This document shows, piece after piece, positions 7,695 to 16,329 of a stretch of 29,476 nucleotides of DNA. Positions within the stretch are counted from its first letter, which is position 1; each line of letters begins with the position of its first letter. A program made the translations under genes and the position numbers. Below the pieces are notes generated by a model. The model was not told where the DNA came from and searched no databases. It saw only the letters and a program-made list of their open reading frames with translations. The stretch comes from Desulfobulbaceae bacterium. Its GTDB lineage: Bacteria; Desulfobacterota; Desulfobulbia; Desulfobulbales; SURF-16. The stretch lies in the NCBI GenBank assembly GCA_023230525.1, contig JALNXE010000056.1, positions 1 through 29,476 on the forward strand, given 5' to 3'.

Positions 7695-8496
7695 CGGTGG
7701 TCATTTGCGGAAAGTTGAAGGTGACATCAGTAAGCTCCAGGATGGCCATATCCTGTCCACCCACCTCAAAGACGTGCTGTCCGACCCCGCGGGCCAGTGA
7801 GCCGCCGAGAGAAATCCAGTCGGTCATGCGCCCCAGCCTGATCCGCTCATCCTCCAGGAGAAAGGAACCCGGGTACAATACCGGCAGAAAGCAGTTCATG
7901 GCATAGCCCTCCCAGGTGGTGACATGGGCCGAAACCCAGAGCAGATCAAGCAGGGTTTTGGGCGGGGTGATGGCAAGTTCCCGCAGGGATGCAAAGGGCA
8001 CCCACAGATAGCGCTCATGGGCCATCACCTCCAGAAACGGTGCAAGCAGGCTGTCGGTGTCGCGGAAACCGGCAAAGGGGCTGCCGTTCGCCACACCTGA
8101 GATGGGGGGTATCTGCCCGGCCAGCTGTTGGCAGAGCTCTTCCGCCTCATCGGCCTTTTTTGCCGCAAGTTTCGCCCGGATGGCGGAGTAAAGGGCAAGA
8201 TAGGCCGGCGGTTCGGTGAGAAAGGAGGCGCAGCCGCCCGCTTCCAGGACGGCAAGCCGCTCCTTTTCCGCCCGGATCAGGTTGCGATAGCCGATAACCC
8301 CTGCCTCCCGGCTGGGGTCCTGGGTGGCTATGGCCTCCAGATGGCGGTCCGCCTTGTCCCACTCCCCGAGGTAGCAGAGCACCTGAAACAGCAGGGTGCG
8401 GGCCGCCATATCGCCAGGCTTATCCCGCACCGCGTCCACCAGCTGCTGCCTGGCCTCGGCGAGATGGCCTGCTTTGATCAGTTCTTTTACGTTCAC
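7675..8496 (-). CDS. tagJ: T6SS accessory protein TagJ/ImpE (SciE-type)
   Basis: TagJ (ImpE, SciE) is an accessory protein that binds TssB and is thought to assist sheath recycling by ClpV. The opening VKELIKAGHLAEARQQLVDAVRDKPGDMAARTLLFQVLCYLGEWDKADRHL is a tetratricopeptide-like repeat pair characteristic of this family, followed by the ImpE domain with FASLRELAITPPKTLLDLLW. I set the start at a GTG at 8496, because AAAGGA lies 9 bases upstream; a longer reading from a TTG at 8517 (280 aa) has no ribosome binding site. The product is 273 aa. A 130-bp gap separates it from tagF, with GC-rich inverted repeats but no convincing terminator. Confidence 0.88.
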   Translation of the reverse strand: MNVKELIKAGHLAEARQQLVDAVRDKPGDMAARTLLFQVLCYLGEWDKADRHLEAIATQDPSREAGVIGYRNLIRAEKERLAVLEAGGCASFLTEPPAYLALYSAIRAKLAAKKADEAEELCQQLAGQIPPISGVANGSPFAGFRDTDSLLAPFLEVMAHERYLWVPFASLRELAITPPKTLLDLLWVSAHVTTWEGYAMNCFLPVLYPGSFLLEDERIRLGRMTDWISLGGSLARGVGQHVFEVGGQDMAILELTDVTFNFPQMTTDDEEKP

Positions 8497-8626
8497 AAGA
8501 AGGTGTCCTTTCAGCAATCGTTGCGGCAGGCCGGAGCATGCCGGATATACAACTTTTTTCGGGCAGGTGCGGCACCCGGCATATTATCTTGTATCACCTG
8601 CAAATCGCCCATTTCAAATAAAAAGA

Positions 8627-9367
8627 TCATATATCTGTCAGAGGCCGCCACATCCGGGCGAAATCACCGATATGCAGCGGCCTGGTAAAGAGGGCCAGGC
8701 CGGGTTGCTCAAGGGGTCCGCCGACAAATAAGGTATTGGGCACCACCCTGATTTTTTCTTTCAGCACCCGGTGCAGCTGGACGATCAGGGCAAAGGGGTC
8801 GCCGTGGTCCGCGCAGCGCAGGGGCAGGAACAGGGCGTCCTGGGCAGCGGCCCCAGGCACCGGCAGGTCGCCGGGCAACAATCCCTCCAGCAGCTCCGCG
8901 CTCTGCCGGTGCAGATCCTGCCAGCGGGCCTGGGGCGGCCGGAGCATGAGCAGATCATCCTTGAGCCGGTCCAGCCCCTGGTAATTCTTGGTGGCCAGCT
9001 GTTCCATCTGGCTCCACAGCCCTTCACAGGCCAGGGGCAGCAGCTCCCAGTTCTCCTCCCATTTATCCAGCAGTCCCGAGCCCATGACCAGCAGCGGATA
9101 GGGCCGGCCCATGAAATCACAGCTGTTGCGCATCACCCCGCAGACCAGGGTTTGTCTGCTGCCGGTTTTGGCCCAGAACCGCCACGAACAGTTGGCAACG
9201 AGCAGCTCCCGGCCGGCGGTGTTCTGTTCGGCGCCGAGCCGTATCCACTGGGCAAAGGCCTCTGCCATGGGATTTTTGTCGCCGATGACAAAGAAATCCT
9301 TGGCCACCGGATGCTTGCCGGAAAGATGCCACTGCCAGCTCCCAGGGGATCTGCCTAATCCCAGCAT
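8627..9367 (-). CDS. tagF: T6SS-associated protein TagF (ImpM family)
   Basis: TagF is a post-translational repressor in threonine-phosphorylation-controlled T6SSs such as P. aeruginosa HSI-I, where it acts with the FHA protein. The N-terminus WQWHLSGKHPVAKDFFVIG matches the family's usual 'fyGKlPshGDFv' opening, and WEENWELLPLACEGLWSQ and the aromatic-rich core fit. The 246-aa length is within the family range. It overlaps tssM by 13 bp. Some organisms fuse TagF to a PppA phosphatase; there is no phosphatase domain here. No FHA, kinase or phosphatase gene is in the window, so whether that regulatory route works here is open. Confidence 0.88.
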   Translation of the reverse strand: MLGLGRSPGSWQWHLSGKHPVAKDFFVIGDKNPMAEAFAQWIRLGAEQNTAGRELLVANCSWRFWAKTGSRQTLVCGVMRNSCDFMGRPYPLLVMGSGLLDKWEENWELLPLACEGLWSQMEQLATKNYQGLDRLKDDLLMLRPPQARWQDLHRQSAELLEGLLPGDLPVPGAAAQDALFLPLRCADHGDPFALIVQLHRVLKEKIRVVPNTLFVGGPLEQPGLALFTRPLHIGDFARMWRPLTDI

Positions 9368-12300
9368 TGCGCCACACGCGACGGCACCTGGCCCGGCGAG
9401 GCCTGCTGCAGCTGGAGAACGGGGCCGTTGCCGGTAAACTGATAGTTGACCTTGATATATTTTATCCCCAGCCGCCCCAGCTCCTCTTTCTGCTCGGGGA
9501 AGTCAGCGGGATAAAAGGATTTCTGGCCGGTTTTAAAATCCTCGAGAAAACTGACAAAGGCCCGGCTGCCTTTGTAGATTTTCGTCAGCACCAGATTGCT
9601 CACCTCAATTTCAAAGATCACATCCCCGCAGGTTTCCGGCGCCCACTGGAAGCTTTTCATCTCCGGGAACTGGAAGTTATCCAGCTTGACGCCGCCGCTG
9701 GCGCATTGCAGCTCAACATGGGTGGCATGGGGTTTGATCAGGGCCTCCGGGTTGACATCCGTGGGCAGCCCCTTGATGGACACGGCATAACTGGCCTGAA
9801 CCGTCCTCTTGGCGCTCACCCCCTTGGTGAGAAAGGTGAAGAAGGCCGGGGCAAAGGCAATCTGGCCATCCAGGGCCTGCACCGCATAATAGCCCCTGGC
9901 GGGATTTCTGCTGACAAAGGGCGCGGCCGGCCCCTTGACGAACTTCAAGGCAAAGCCGTCCTCGTCAAGCAGCAGCTGCATCACCTTCTGCTGATCGCTG
10001 ATGCCCTGCACCTCGACCAGCACATCCTTTTCCCAGCGATCCTGCAGATAACAGGCGGCCTCGACCCGTTCAAAATCCCAGAGAAAGTCAACGGAGCCAT
10101 TGATCAGCGCCCAGAAGACATCCTCATCCTTTTTGCCGGAGGTCATGTAGCCTTTCATCCTGGCAATCGCCTGCCGGGCGGTGGCAATGGGGTTCTTTTC
10201 ATCCCGGAACGCCGCTGCCGCCGTATCATAGGCGGCCTTGCGCGGCGATAGCGTCGGCAGGACCTCCTGCAGGGAATTCTGCAAGTCCTTGAGCGCCCTG
10301 GCTGCCTGCAGCTGGTTTCCGAGATTTTCGGCCCGGCCGTTGCCGTCAAGCTTCTGTCCCACCTTATCGATCAGGTTCATGGACTTTTCCTCGGCCTTGG
10401 CCAGCAGGCCCCCGCCGCCTTCGGCCCGGCCCAGCACCTCGGCCTGGGCGCGCAGATTGCGGTAGTCGGTGGTCAGCGCCACCCAGGCGGGCACGGTTTT
10501 ACCCTCCCCGGCCACTGCCGGGCATTCTTCCGCCATTTTATCAAGCAGGGTCAGATAGGGGCCGGACAGCGAGGTGATCTTCTGGGCCATGGGCAGCCAT
10601 TCCTCATAGCCGGCCAGCCGTTTCGCCCCCTGGCCGAAGCCCGCGGCAAAACTGCGCCACTCCTCCAGATAACTCTGGCGGTACCTGTCGGCGAATTCCA
10701 TTTTCTGGCGGGCGATCAGCGACGGGCCGGGCTCAGGCAAGGCCGCCTCGATCTCCTGCAGAAAGGCGTCAATCATCGCCTTGCCCTTGCGGCTGAAGGC
10801 CGGGGCCACCCTGACATCATCCTGCCCATTCCGGCTGCCGCCCCAGAAGTCGGCAAGCGTCACCTGGGCGAGCTCCTCCTGTTCGTTGGCCCAGGGAATC
10901 AGCCAGTCAAGCCTGCCCCCCTTGGCGGCCAGGGCGTATTTCAGCCAGTTCTGCAGCTCGGTGAGCTCCAGGTTGATCTGGCTGTCATCTGAATTCCAAT
11001 GCAGATAATGGAGATAGATGCTCCCCATCTTCTTTCTGACCTCAGGGATCATCTCCTGCTGTTCCTGGGAGAGCAGGATGAGAAAAGGCACTTGGGGCAT
11101 GCCGGACAGGGTATCGAGATCATTGGTCTGCAGCCGCTTTTTCAGCAGATTGATGCGGCGCACCAGATGGCTGATATGGCGGTTGAGCAGCTGATCAGGG
11201 GTGGAGAGGTTGAACCCCGCCATTCTGTCCGCCATCCGTTTGTCCAGCGGCAGGAGAAAGGACTTGCGGAACTGCTGGCTGAATTTTTCCTTCAGCTGCC
11301 TTTCCACCTCAATGCTGTGGGTCAGCCCGAAACGCGGCATCCACCAGTTTTTGTTCCGCTCCTCAATGCGGACAATGGCCTGCAGGTACTGATCAAGATT
11401 GACCACATCCATCAGCACATCCCCCTGCATGAGCGGGCCGGACTGCTGCAGGAACTGCTTGGGCACCTCCCGCATGGTCTGCAGGTTCTTGACAAAGGAA
11501 AAGCTCATCAGACCGCAGAGGGCGATGATCAGGGCCACCCAGGAGGTAAGCCCCAGATTGCGGCTCAGCCGCTGCCACTCCAGGGAACGGGTGGTGGGGG
11601 CGAAAATGCCCCGGTCCATGGGCAGTATCCGGGCAAAGAAATCATGGAGAAAGAGCCCTTTGTTGGTACCGGGCAGCACCTCCTTTTCCCCCAGCAGCCC
11701 GAGCTTCTGGAGAAAATGGGAGTAGGGGGTGCCCTCCTGCCGGCCGCTGGTAAAGAACAGACCTCGGAGGATGGGGGTTTCCTGATAGGGGTTTTCCTGG
11801 AAGGCCTTGGCCATGAAGCTGTGCAGCCCGCCGCGTAATCTTTCGAATTCACTGGGGAAGAGAATCAGGGCCGGGTCCACCTTTTTGGACTTGGTGTCAT
11901 GCAGCACCCGCAGGAGCAGATTGCCGACCCGTTCACTGATGGTATCCACCGCATTGGTCCAGAAGGCCGGGGAGACCTTCATGTGCTGGGGATTGACCAC
12001 GCCCATGGCCTGGTCCACCACCTTTTCCGGCAGCTTGTCGCAGAAATGGGTCATGCCCTTGATCAGGTCGCATTTGGTGATCATGACGTAGACCGGAAAT
12101 TTACTGCCGATGGCCAGCATGATCTCGTCGATGCGCGAGCGGATCTGCAGCCCCTCCCGTTCCAGTTCCTCAGGACTTGCCTCCAGCAGCTTGTTGGCGG
12201 AGACGGTGACGATCAGGCCGTTTAACGGTTCCTTTTTCCTGAACTTGGCCAAAAGCCCGAGGAAACTGTGCCACTCATCCTTGTCGCGGCTCTCATGGAC

Positions 12301-12843
12301 CGGGATGGCATAGCGGCCGGCGGTATCGAGAATAATCGCCTGCTCAAAGAACCACCAGTCGCAGTTCCGGGTGCCGGAGATGCCCGACACCTGGGCGGAC
12401 GCGGCAAAGGGAGAGGAGAGCCGGGCGCTTTTGATGGCCGTGGTTTTGCCGGACCCGCTCTCCCCGATGACCAGATACCAGGGCAGGACATAGAGGGGAT
12501 TGCCGAATTTGCGCAGATGGGAGCTTTTCAGGGTGTCGATGGCCTCCTTCCAGCGGGCCTGGAGGAGTTGCGCCTCATCCCGTTCCTGGTCCGCCAAGGC
12601 TTTGAGCTTCAGATCATCCTGGGAGATGATCTGGTCCACGAACTGCTGTTCCCGGCGCCGCCGCAGTATCTTGCGAACTAAAACAATGCCGATGGCCGCG
12701 CCGAACAGCAGCAGCAGGAAAAAAAAGCCGGTCCACCAGGGCCAGTCAAGGATGAGCACCAGACCCGCCACCAGCAGCATGACCAGGGCCAGGCCCGTAA
12801 TAACCAGCAGGGATTTTATCAGTATTCGCCAGAATTGTTTCAT
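9355..12843 (-). CDS. tssM: T6SS inner-membrane complex protein TssM (IcmF/VasK)
   Basis: TssM is the large inner-membrane protein that bridges TssL and the outer-membrane lipoprotein TssJ. The 1162-aa protein has two N-terminal membrane segments (about residues 10-32 and 36-57), a cytoplasmic NTPase-like domain with an intact Walker A motif GESGSGKT (127-134), the DTAGRYAIP segment (173-181) and TKCD, then a third membrane segment around 432-452 before the long periplasmic region. The C-terminal part carries the usual DUF1215-like beta-rich domain that contacts TssJ. Length is typical. It overlaps the tssL stop codon by one base (TGATG), so it is translationally coupled. Confidence 0.97.
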   Translation of the reverse strand: MKQFWRILIKSLLVITGLALVMLLVAGLVLILDWPWWTGFFFLLLLFGAAIGIVLVRKILRRRREQQFVDQIISQDDLKLKALADQERDEAQLLQARWKEAIDTLKSSHLRKFGNPLYVLPWYLVIGESGSGKTTAIKSARLSSPFAASAQVSGISGTRNCDWWFFEQAIILDTAGRYAIPVHESRDKDEWHSFLGLLAKFRKKEPLNGLIVTVSANKLLEASPEELEREGLQIRSRIDEIMLAIGSKFPVYVMITKCDLIKGMTHFCDKLPEKVVDQAMGVVNPQHMKVSPAFWTNAVDTISERVGNLLLRVLHDTKSKKVDPALILFPSEFERLRGGLHSFMAKAFQENPYQETPILRGLFFTSGRQEGTPYSHFLQKLGLLGEKEVLPGTNKGLFLHDFFARILPMDRGIFAPTTRSLEWQRLSRNLGLTSWVALIIALCGLMSFSFVKNLQTMREVPKQFLQQSGPLMQGDVLMDVVNLDQYLQAIVRIEERNKNWWMPRFGLTHSIEVERQLKEKFSQQFRKSFLLPLDKRMADRMAGFNLSTPDQLLNRHISHLVRRINLLKKRLQTNDLDTLSGMPQVPFLILLSQEQQEMIPEVRKKMGSIYLHYLHWNSDDSQINLELTELQNWLKYALAAKGGRLDWLIPWANEQEELAQVTLADFWGGSRNGQDDVRVAPAFSRKGKAMIDAFLQEIEAALPEPGPSLIARQKMEFADRYRQSYLEEWRSFAAGFGQGAKRLAGYEEWLPMAQKITSLSGPYLTLLDKMAEECPAVAGEGKTVPAWVALTTDYRNLRAQAEVLGRAEGGGGLLAKAEEKSMNLIDKVGQKLDGNGRAENLGNQLQAARALKDLQNSLQEVLPTLSPRKAAYDTAAAAFRDEKNPIATARQAIARMKGYMTSGKKDEDVFWALINGSVDFLWDFERVEAACYLQDRWEKDVLVEVQGISDQQKVMQLLLDEDGFALKFVKGPAAPFVSRNPARGYYAVQALDGQIAFAPAFFTFLTKGVSAKRTVQASYAVSIKGLPTDVNPEALIKPHATHVELQCASGGVKLDNFQFPEMKSFQWAPETCGDVIFEIEVSNLVLTKIYKGSRAFVSFLEDFKTGQKSFYPADFPEQKEELGRLGIKYIKVNYQFTGNGPVLQLQQASPGQVPSRVAQCWD

Positions 12844-13517
12844 CAGGGCACCGCTTGCAGGAAGTTCTCGCCGATATTATTCAAAATGAACGTATAAATG
12901 AAAAAAAGCACCCCAAACAGCACCACAGGTGAGACAAACACCGCGATGGCCGCCGGGGTGAAAATGCTCTGTCTGGCGGCGGCGGGACCGGCGCTCTCCA
13001 GCGGGTAGGCCTCGGGAAAAAGCTCGGTCCGGTCCAGGGCCGGCAGGCCCACCGAACTGCCCAGCAGGTATTTGAGATTGGAGGTCTTGAGCTGGTCCAG
13101 CAGCAGATCGTCGCCCTCCTGATGATACCTGCCCTTGAAACCCATGGCCAGGCAGAGATAGTAAATTTCCCTGGCGCCGCGCTGCTGCTGGTCAAGCCGG
13201 TTGAGGCGCTCAAAGAACTCCTCGCCGGCGTCGGTGGTCTGGTAATACCTGCGCTGCAGGAGTTCCTTCTGCCATTGCATCCGCCCCTGCCAGGTTGAAT
13301 TGAGCATCGACTCATCGATCCAGGCACAGATGGCAAAGCGCGCCTCATCATATTCCTCAGCGCTGATCTGCCCCTGGCGGACCATGGTGTCGCTTTCCGA
13401 CAGCAGCCGCTGCACATCGGTCTGCACCTGGCTGTAGGAGAGACTGTTCTGGATGTCACTTTTTAAAAAATAGGCCACATAGGCCACCAGTTCAGCAAAG
13501 CAATCCCGTAAACGCAT
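12843..13517 (-). CDS. tssL: T6SS inner-membrane protein TssL (DotU/IcmH-type)
   Basis: TssL is a tail-anchored inner-membrane protein that recruits the baseplate through TssK. The 224-aa protein has the DotU cytoplasmic helical domain: LRDCFAELVAYVAYF at the start, YDEARFAICAWIDESML, EFFERLNRL and IYYLCLAMGFKGRY. A single membrane anchor lies at about 186-212, followed by a short periplasmic tail. There is no OmpA-like peptidoglycan-binding extension, so anchoring to the wall, if any, must come from another protein. The GGGAGG ribosome binding site lies inside the last codons of tssK, 3 bp away. Confidence 0.95.
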   Translation of the reverse strand: MRLRDCFAELVAYVAYFLKSDIQNSLSYSQVQTDVQRLLSESDTMVRQGQISAEEYDEARFAICAWIDESMLNSTWQGRMQWQKELLQRRYYQTTDAGEEFFERLNRLDQQQRGAREIYYLCLAMGFKGRYHQEGDDLLLDQLKTSNLKYLLGSSVGLPALDRTELFPEAYPLESAGPAAARQSIFTPAAIAVFVSPVVLFGVLFFIYTFILNNIGENFLQAVP

Positions 13518-13520
13518 TGG

Positions 13521-14915
13521 TCACGACCTCCCTACGACCATCAGTTCCGCCTTGAAATCATCCGGCGCATTGTCCCAGTATAATGCCAAATTGTTGCCTT
13601 TCATCACATTGCCCCATTGATCGCCGTGATGGTTGATCTGGAAATAGAGGCAATGGGCCCGCCGGGGCAACTCCTGGGGCGGGATGGCCAGATGTTCCAG
13701 CGCCACGCCGGGCAGGGCCCGGGCAATCAGCAGCGGCAGGGACTCCCGCGAGCCCAGTTTGGCGATGCCCTGCAGGGCGTCCAGCACCTGCTTGGGTTCC
13801 TCCTCGGTCTCCACCACCAGGTAATAGCGGTTGCCTTCGGTGAAATGGGCCGGCAGCAGATCGCCGATGTAATAGGTTCCGTCAAAGACCAGCCTGATGA
13901 TGTATTCGGGACCGGCGGTGATCTCATCAAGCAGCCGGGAAATCAGGGACTGGGCGGCCAGGAAGCAGCGGCCCAGGTCATTATGGTTGTAAGCGCCGAG
14001 CAGGGCCTGGCCGTCGTCGAGTTCTCCCAGCACATTAACGGTGCTGGAAAAGGAGGAAAGCTCGCCGATCAGCTGGCGCAGCAGCCCGAAGACGGGCCAG
14101 GGATGGGTGCAGGCCGGCTCGGTGAGATGAAACAGCAGGGGCACATACCTGTTCAAGGTACGCAGGGCCAGCATGAAAACCATGTCCCGGGCCCCGAAAT
14201 CACTGGTATGGATGCCGCGCTGGGCCTTGTACTCATTGAGCTGCCGGCTGCGGCTGCCGATCTGGTCCCGGATGTTTTTGACCGTCTGGATGAGGACCTC
14301 CGAACTCTGGATGGAGACCGCGGGCGGGGCAAAGCCCGGCGCAAAGCGGATCACCTCGCCGTCTCTTTCCAGCTGGGCCAGGGGCAGCAGCAGATAATCG
14401 CCCACCATTTCCTTTTCGCTGTCCCAGAAAAGCTTCAGCAGCAGATGCAGTTTTTTCACCTCGCCGGGCGGGCCGTTCTCATACAGGTCATTGATCTGTT
14501 CCGGCTCGGCCAGGGTCACATAGCGGGTCGATACCTCGCCAATCTTGTCCAGGCTGGTCAGCTCCGTTACATTCGTGCCGGCCTCATCCAGTTTTTTCAA
14601 ACCGAGATAAACGGGGAAGCGTTTGTCCTCCTCAACCCAGGCGTTTTTGAAGGATCGCTTGGCCAGCACGGCATTGCCGGGGAAGAGCACATGGGTGCCG
14701 TCCTGAAAGACGAACTCGCCTTTCAGGATGTCAAAGGAAAAATTGTCCAGGGCCCCACGGGAGGCCTCCATGGCCGCCACCCCCCAGAGATAGGGATTGA
14801 GAAATTTCCGGAACGGCTGGTGCAGATCCTGGATATAGAGATCATGCTGCTGAAAATGATGGGGCTGGAGAAAAAGCCCCTGGTGCCAAAAAATCGATCT
14901 GTTGATATCCACCAT
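13521..14915 (-). CDS. tssK: T6SS baseplate-membrane adaptor TssK (VasE/ImpJ)
   Basis: TssK trimers connect the TssFG wedges to the TssL-TssM membrane complex. The 464-aa protein opens with the signature IFWHQGLFLQPHHFQQHDLYIQ and has the rest of the normal length, including the QSSEVLIQTVKNIRDQIGSRSRQLNEY coiled-coil segment around 210-235 and GNNLALYWDNAP near the C-terminus. A purine-rich GGAAGGGGA precedes the ATG. It follows tssJ after 100 bp that contains a hairpin, and is followed by tssL after 3 bp. Confidence 0.97.
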   Translation of the reverse strand: MVDINRSIFWHQGLFLQPHHFQQHDLYIQDLHQPFRKFLNPYLWGVAAMEASRGALDNFSFDILKGEFVFQDGTHVLFPGNAVLAKRSFKNAWVEEDKRFPVYLGLKKLDEAGTNVTELTSLDKIGEVSTRYVTLAEPEQINDLYENGPPGEVKKLHLLLKLFWDSEKEMVGDYLLLPLAQLERDGEVIRFAPGFAPPAVSIQSSEVLIQTVKNIRDQIGSRSRQLNEYKAQRGIHTSDFGARDMVFMLALRTLNRYVPLLFHLTEPACTHPWPVFGLLRQLIGELSSFSSTVNVLGELDDGQALLGAYNHNDLGRCFLAAQSLISRLLDEITAGPEYIIRLVFDGTYYIGDLLPAHFTEGNRYYLVVETEEEPKQVLDALQGIAKLGSRESLPLLIARALPGVALEHLAIPPQELPRRAHCLYFQINHHGDQWGNVMKGNNLALYWDNAPDDFKAELMVVGRS

Positions 14916-14972
14916 AGTCCCCTTCCCTGTATCGGATACTGTAACCCGAAAGCGGCATCAGCCTGGACATGG

Positions 14973-14997
14973 GCAAGGCCGGTCAGGCAGGCCTTGC
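14973..14997 (-). promoter_or_regulatory. Intercistronic hairpin between tssJ and tssK
   Basis: GCAAGGCC and GGCCTTGC form perfect 8-bp arms around a 9-base loop. A flanking copy of the loop core (GCCTGACCGGC) gives a direct repeat as well. There is no T-run, so this is more likely an mRNA stability or processing element than a terminator. The function is inferred; only the symmetry is seen. Confidence 0.45.
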
Positions 14998-15015
14998 GCC
15001 GGTCAGGCGGGCTGT

Positions 15016-15582
15016 TTACTTACCGGCAATGCTGGTGATCTTGGTCGGACCCAGTTCCAGGTCCACGGTGAGGACATCCGGTTCCAGTATGCTTGGCGCC
15101 CCGGCTGTTTCAGCCTTTTTTTCCACCACGGGAATCTCAAAGAGCCGCACCACATCCTCTTTTCTGATACCATAATAGCCTGCGCCCACGGCCACATACT
15201 TGGTGCCCTCCGCCCGGTCCAGGGTATAGGTGACCTTCTGGTCAGGCTGGACAATGAAGCGTTTGGAATGGGTGACACTCGGGTCGAACTGGTTGCAGGC
15301 GAGCAGCTGATAGATGCCGTTGATGTCTTCGGTCAGCCGGTAGAAGGCATTGGGATCGCTGAGCTGATAAACACAGATCAGCAGGGTATGGGGGCTGGAC
15401 TGATAGAGATTCAGCTGGGGATCGGAATCAATCTGAATCTTGACCGCATCCTTACTGTAGGAATACTGCGGCGGGGCAGGCGGGGGGGGCGGCACCGGCG
15501 GGGGGGGCGGCACCTTGCCGGCGCAGGAGGCAAGAAAAAAAAGACATAAAATTCCCCAGGATAGCTTCCAATACTTTTTCAT
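15016..15582 (-). CDS. tssJ: T6SS outer-membrane lipoprotein TssJ
   Basis: TssJ is the outer-membrane lipoprotein that holds the periplasmic tip of TssM. The 188-aa precursor has a lipoprotein signal peptide with a lipobox LASC, putting the lipidated cysteine at residue 20. The mature end then has an unusual proline run, two copies of VPPPPP and a further APP. The globular part (about 40-188) fits the TssJ beta sandwich: VKIQIDSDPQLNLYQSSPHTLLICVYQL and a late PVVEKK segment. Position two after Cys is Ala, not Asp, so outer-membrane sorting is expected. The ATG touches the previous gene's stop (TAAATG), with GAGGGAG as ribosome binding site. Confidence 0.94.
   Translation of the reverse strand: MKKYWKLSWGILCLFFLASCAGKVPPPPPVPPPPPAPPQYSYSKDAVKIQIDSDPQLNLYQSSPHTLLICVYQLSDPNAFYRLTEDINGIYQLLACNQFDPSVTHSKRFIVQPDQKVTYTLDRAEGTKYVAVGAGYYGIRKEDVVRLFEIPVVEKKAETAGAPSILEPDVLTVDLELGPTKITSIAGK
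15479..15514. repeat. Perfect 18-bp tandem duplication with two G8 tracts, inside tssJ
   Basis: Two identical 18-bp units (15479-15496 and 15497-15514) each contain eight consecutive G residues on the plus strand. Each unit encodes VPPPPP in the TssJ linker. Slippage of a tract would shift the frame of the lipoprotein early in its sequence; gain or loss of a full unit would alter linker length only. Confidence 0.9.
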
Positions 15583-16329
15583 TTACTCCCTCTTCAGATA
15601 GAGCTTTTGACAATTTTTCTCAAATTCCTTCATGAACGCTTCCAGGAGCAGTCCGGATCGCTGCCAGTTCAGCAGGGTCTTATACTTATCCTGGTAGCAG
15701 TCAAACTGATGCGCCTTGCGCATCGGTCCGAATTTCAGACCATTTTCATTTTCTTCAGCAATACGTTCAGGATCCAGCTCACGTAAAATTTCGCCGATCT
15801 TGGTCTGGGCGGCCTCCTTATAGGCCCGCAGGGCAATGGCGAAAAACTGGCCGATCTGATCAAGATATTTTTCCAGGGAGGCGATCCCTTTCTTTTCATC
15901 AATGCTGGAACTGATTACCACCCGGATGGTTTCCTCGCCGGAGGCACTGCCCATCAGGGTGGCATTGATACCGCCGATCAGCTTGTTGAGAGAATCAAAA
16001 ACGGTATTCAAGGCAGCCGCCAGATGTTTGATCATCTCCTCGGTTGACAGCTCTCGTTCCAGTATCTCTTTGCCGAGCAGCATTGTCAACAGCTTGTTGA
16101 ATGCCTCGGAATTCACCTCGGCAGGAGAAACCGGCGCCTCCTCCCGCCCCGGCCCAGAACCGAGGCCCGCGATGCAGCTTTCAAGTAAGGCCAGCCGCTC
16201 GGACGGGCGGTAATCGGCCAGGGCCCGGTTGAGGTGCTGCTCAATCAGGCCAGGGGCATTAACCCGGTCCGCCTGATAGATCCGCCTGATTTCTGCGGTT
16301 ATCTGCTCCAGCCGGGCGCTATTTGTCAT
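15583..16329 (-). CDS. T6SS-associated protein resembling the C-terminal part of TagH/FHA proteins, no FHA domain
   Basis: This 248-aa, mostly helical, acidic protein is not one of the core Tss proteins. Its second half, especially IGEILRELDPERI (178-190), GLKFGPMRKAHQFDCYQDKYKTLL (197-220) and FMKEFEKNCQKLY (232-244), resembles the C-terminal region that follows the FHA domain in T6SS FHA proteins (TagH/ImpI) of delta-type clusters. The N-terminal part (1-60) is a short helical domain, not an FHA beta sandwich. No signal peptide or membrane segment is seen, so it should be cytoplasmic. It overlaps the upstream 697-aa gene by 11 bp and abuts tssJ, so it belongs to the operon. The family resemblance is from memory and should be treated as tentative. 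Confidence 0.5.
   Translation of the reverse strand: MTNSARLEQITAEIRRIYQADRVNAPGLIEQHLNRALADYRPSERLALLESCIAGLGSGPGREEAPVSPAEVNSEAFNKLLTMLLGKEILERELSTEEMIKHLAAALNTVFDSLNKLIGGINATLMGSASGEETIRVVISSSIDEKKGIASLEKYLDQIGQFFAIALRAYKEAAQTKIGEILRELDPERIAEENENGLKFGPMRKAHQFDCYQDKYKTLLNWQRSGLLLEAFMKEFEKNCQKLYLKRE

Noticed and set aside
6147..7718. Long plus-strand open frame (523 codons) opposite tssA and tssB
   Set aside because: It is antisense to two clearly recognised T6SS genes, has low-complexity Gly/Leu/Arg composition typical of GC-biased shadow frames, and lacks a ribosome binding site.
12843..13517. Evolved TssL with peptidoglycan-binding domain
   Set aside because: The protein ends about 12 residues after its membrane anchor, so there is no OmpA-like domain.
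13617..15038. Plus-strand open frame (473 codons) opposite tssK
   Set aside because: It is complementary to a strongly supported gene and has no recognisable domain; its composition (many Gln, Gly, His) reflects the reverse complement of coding sequence.
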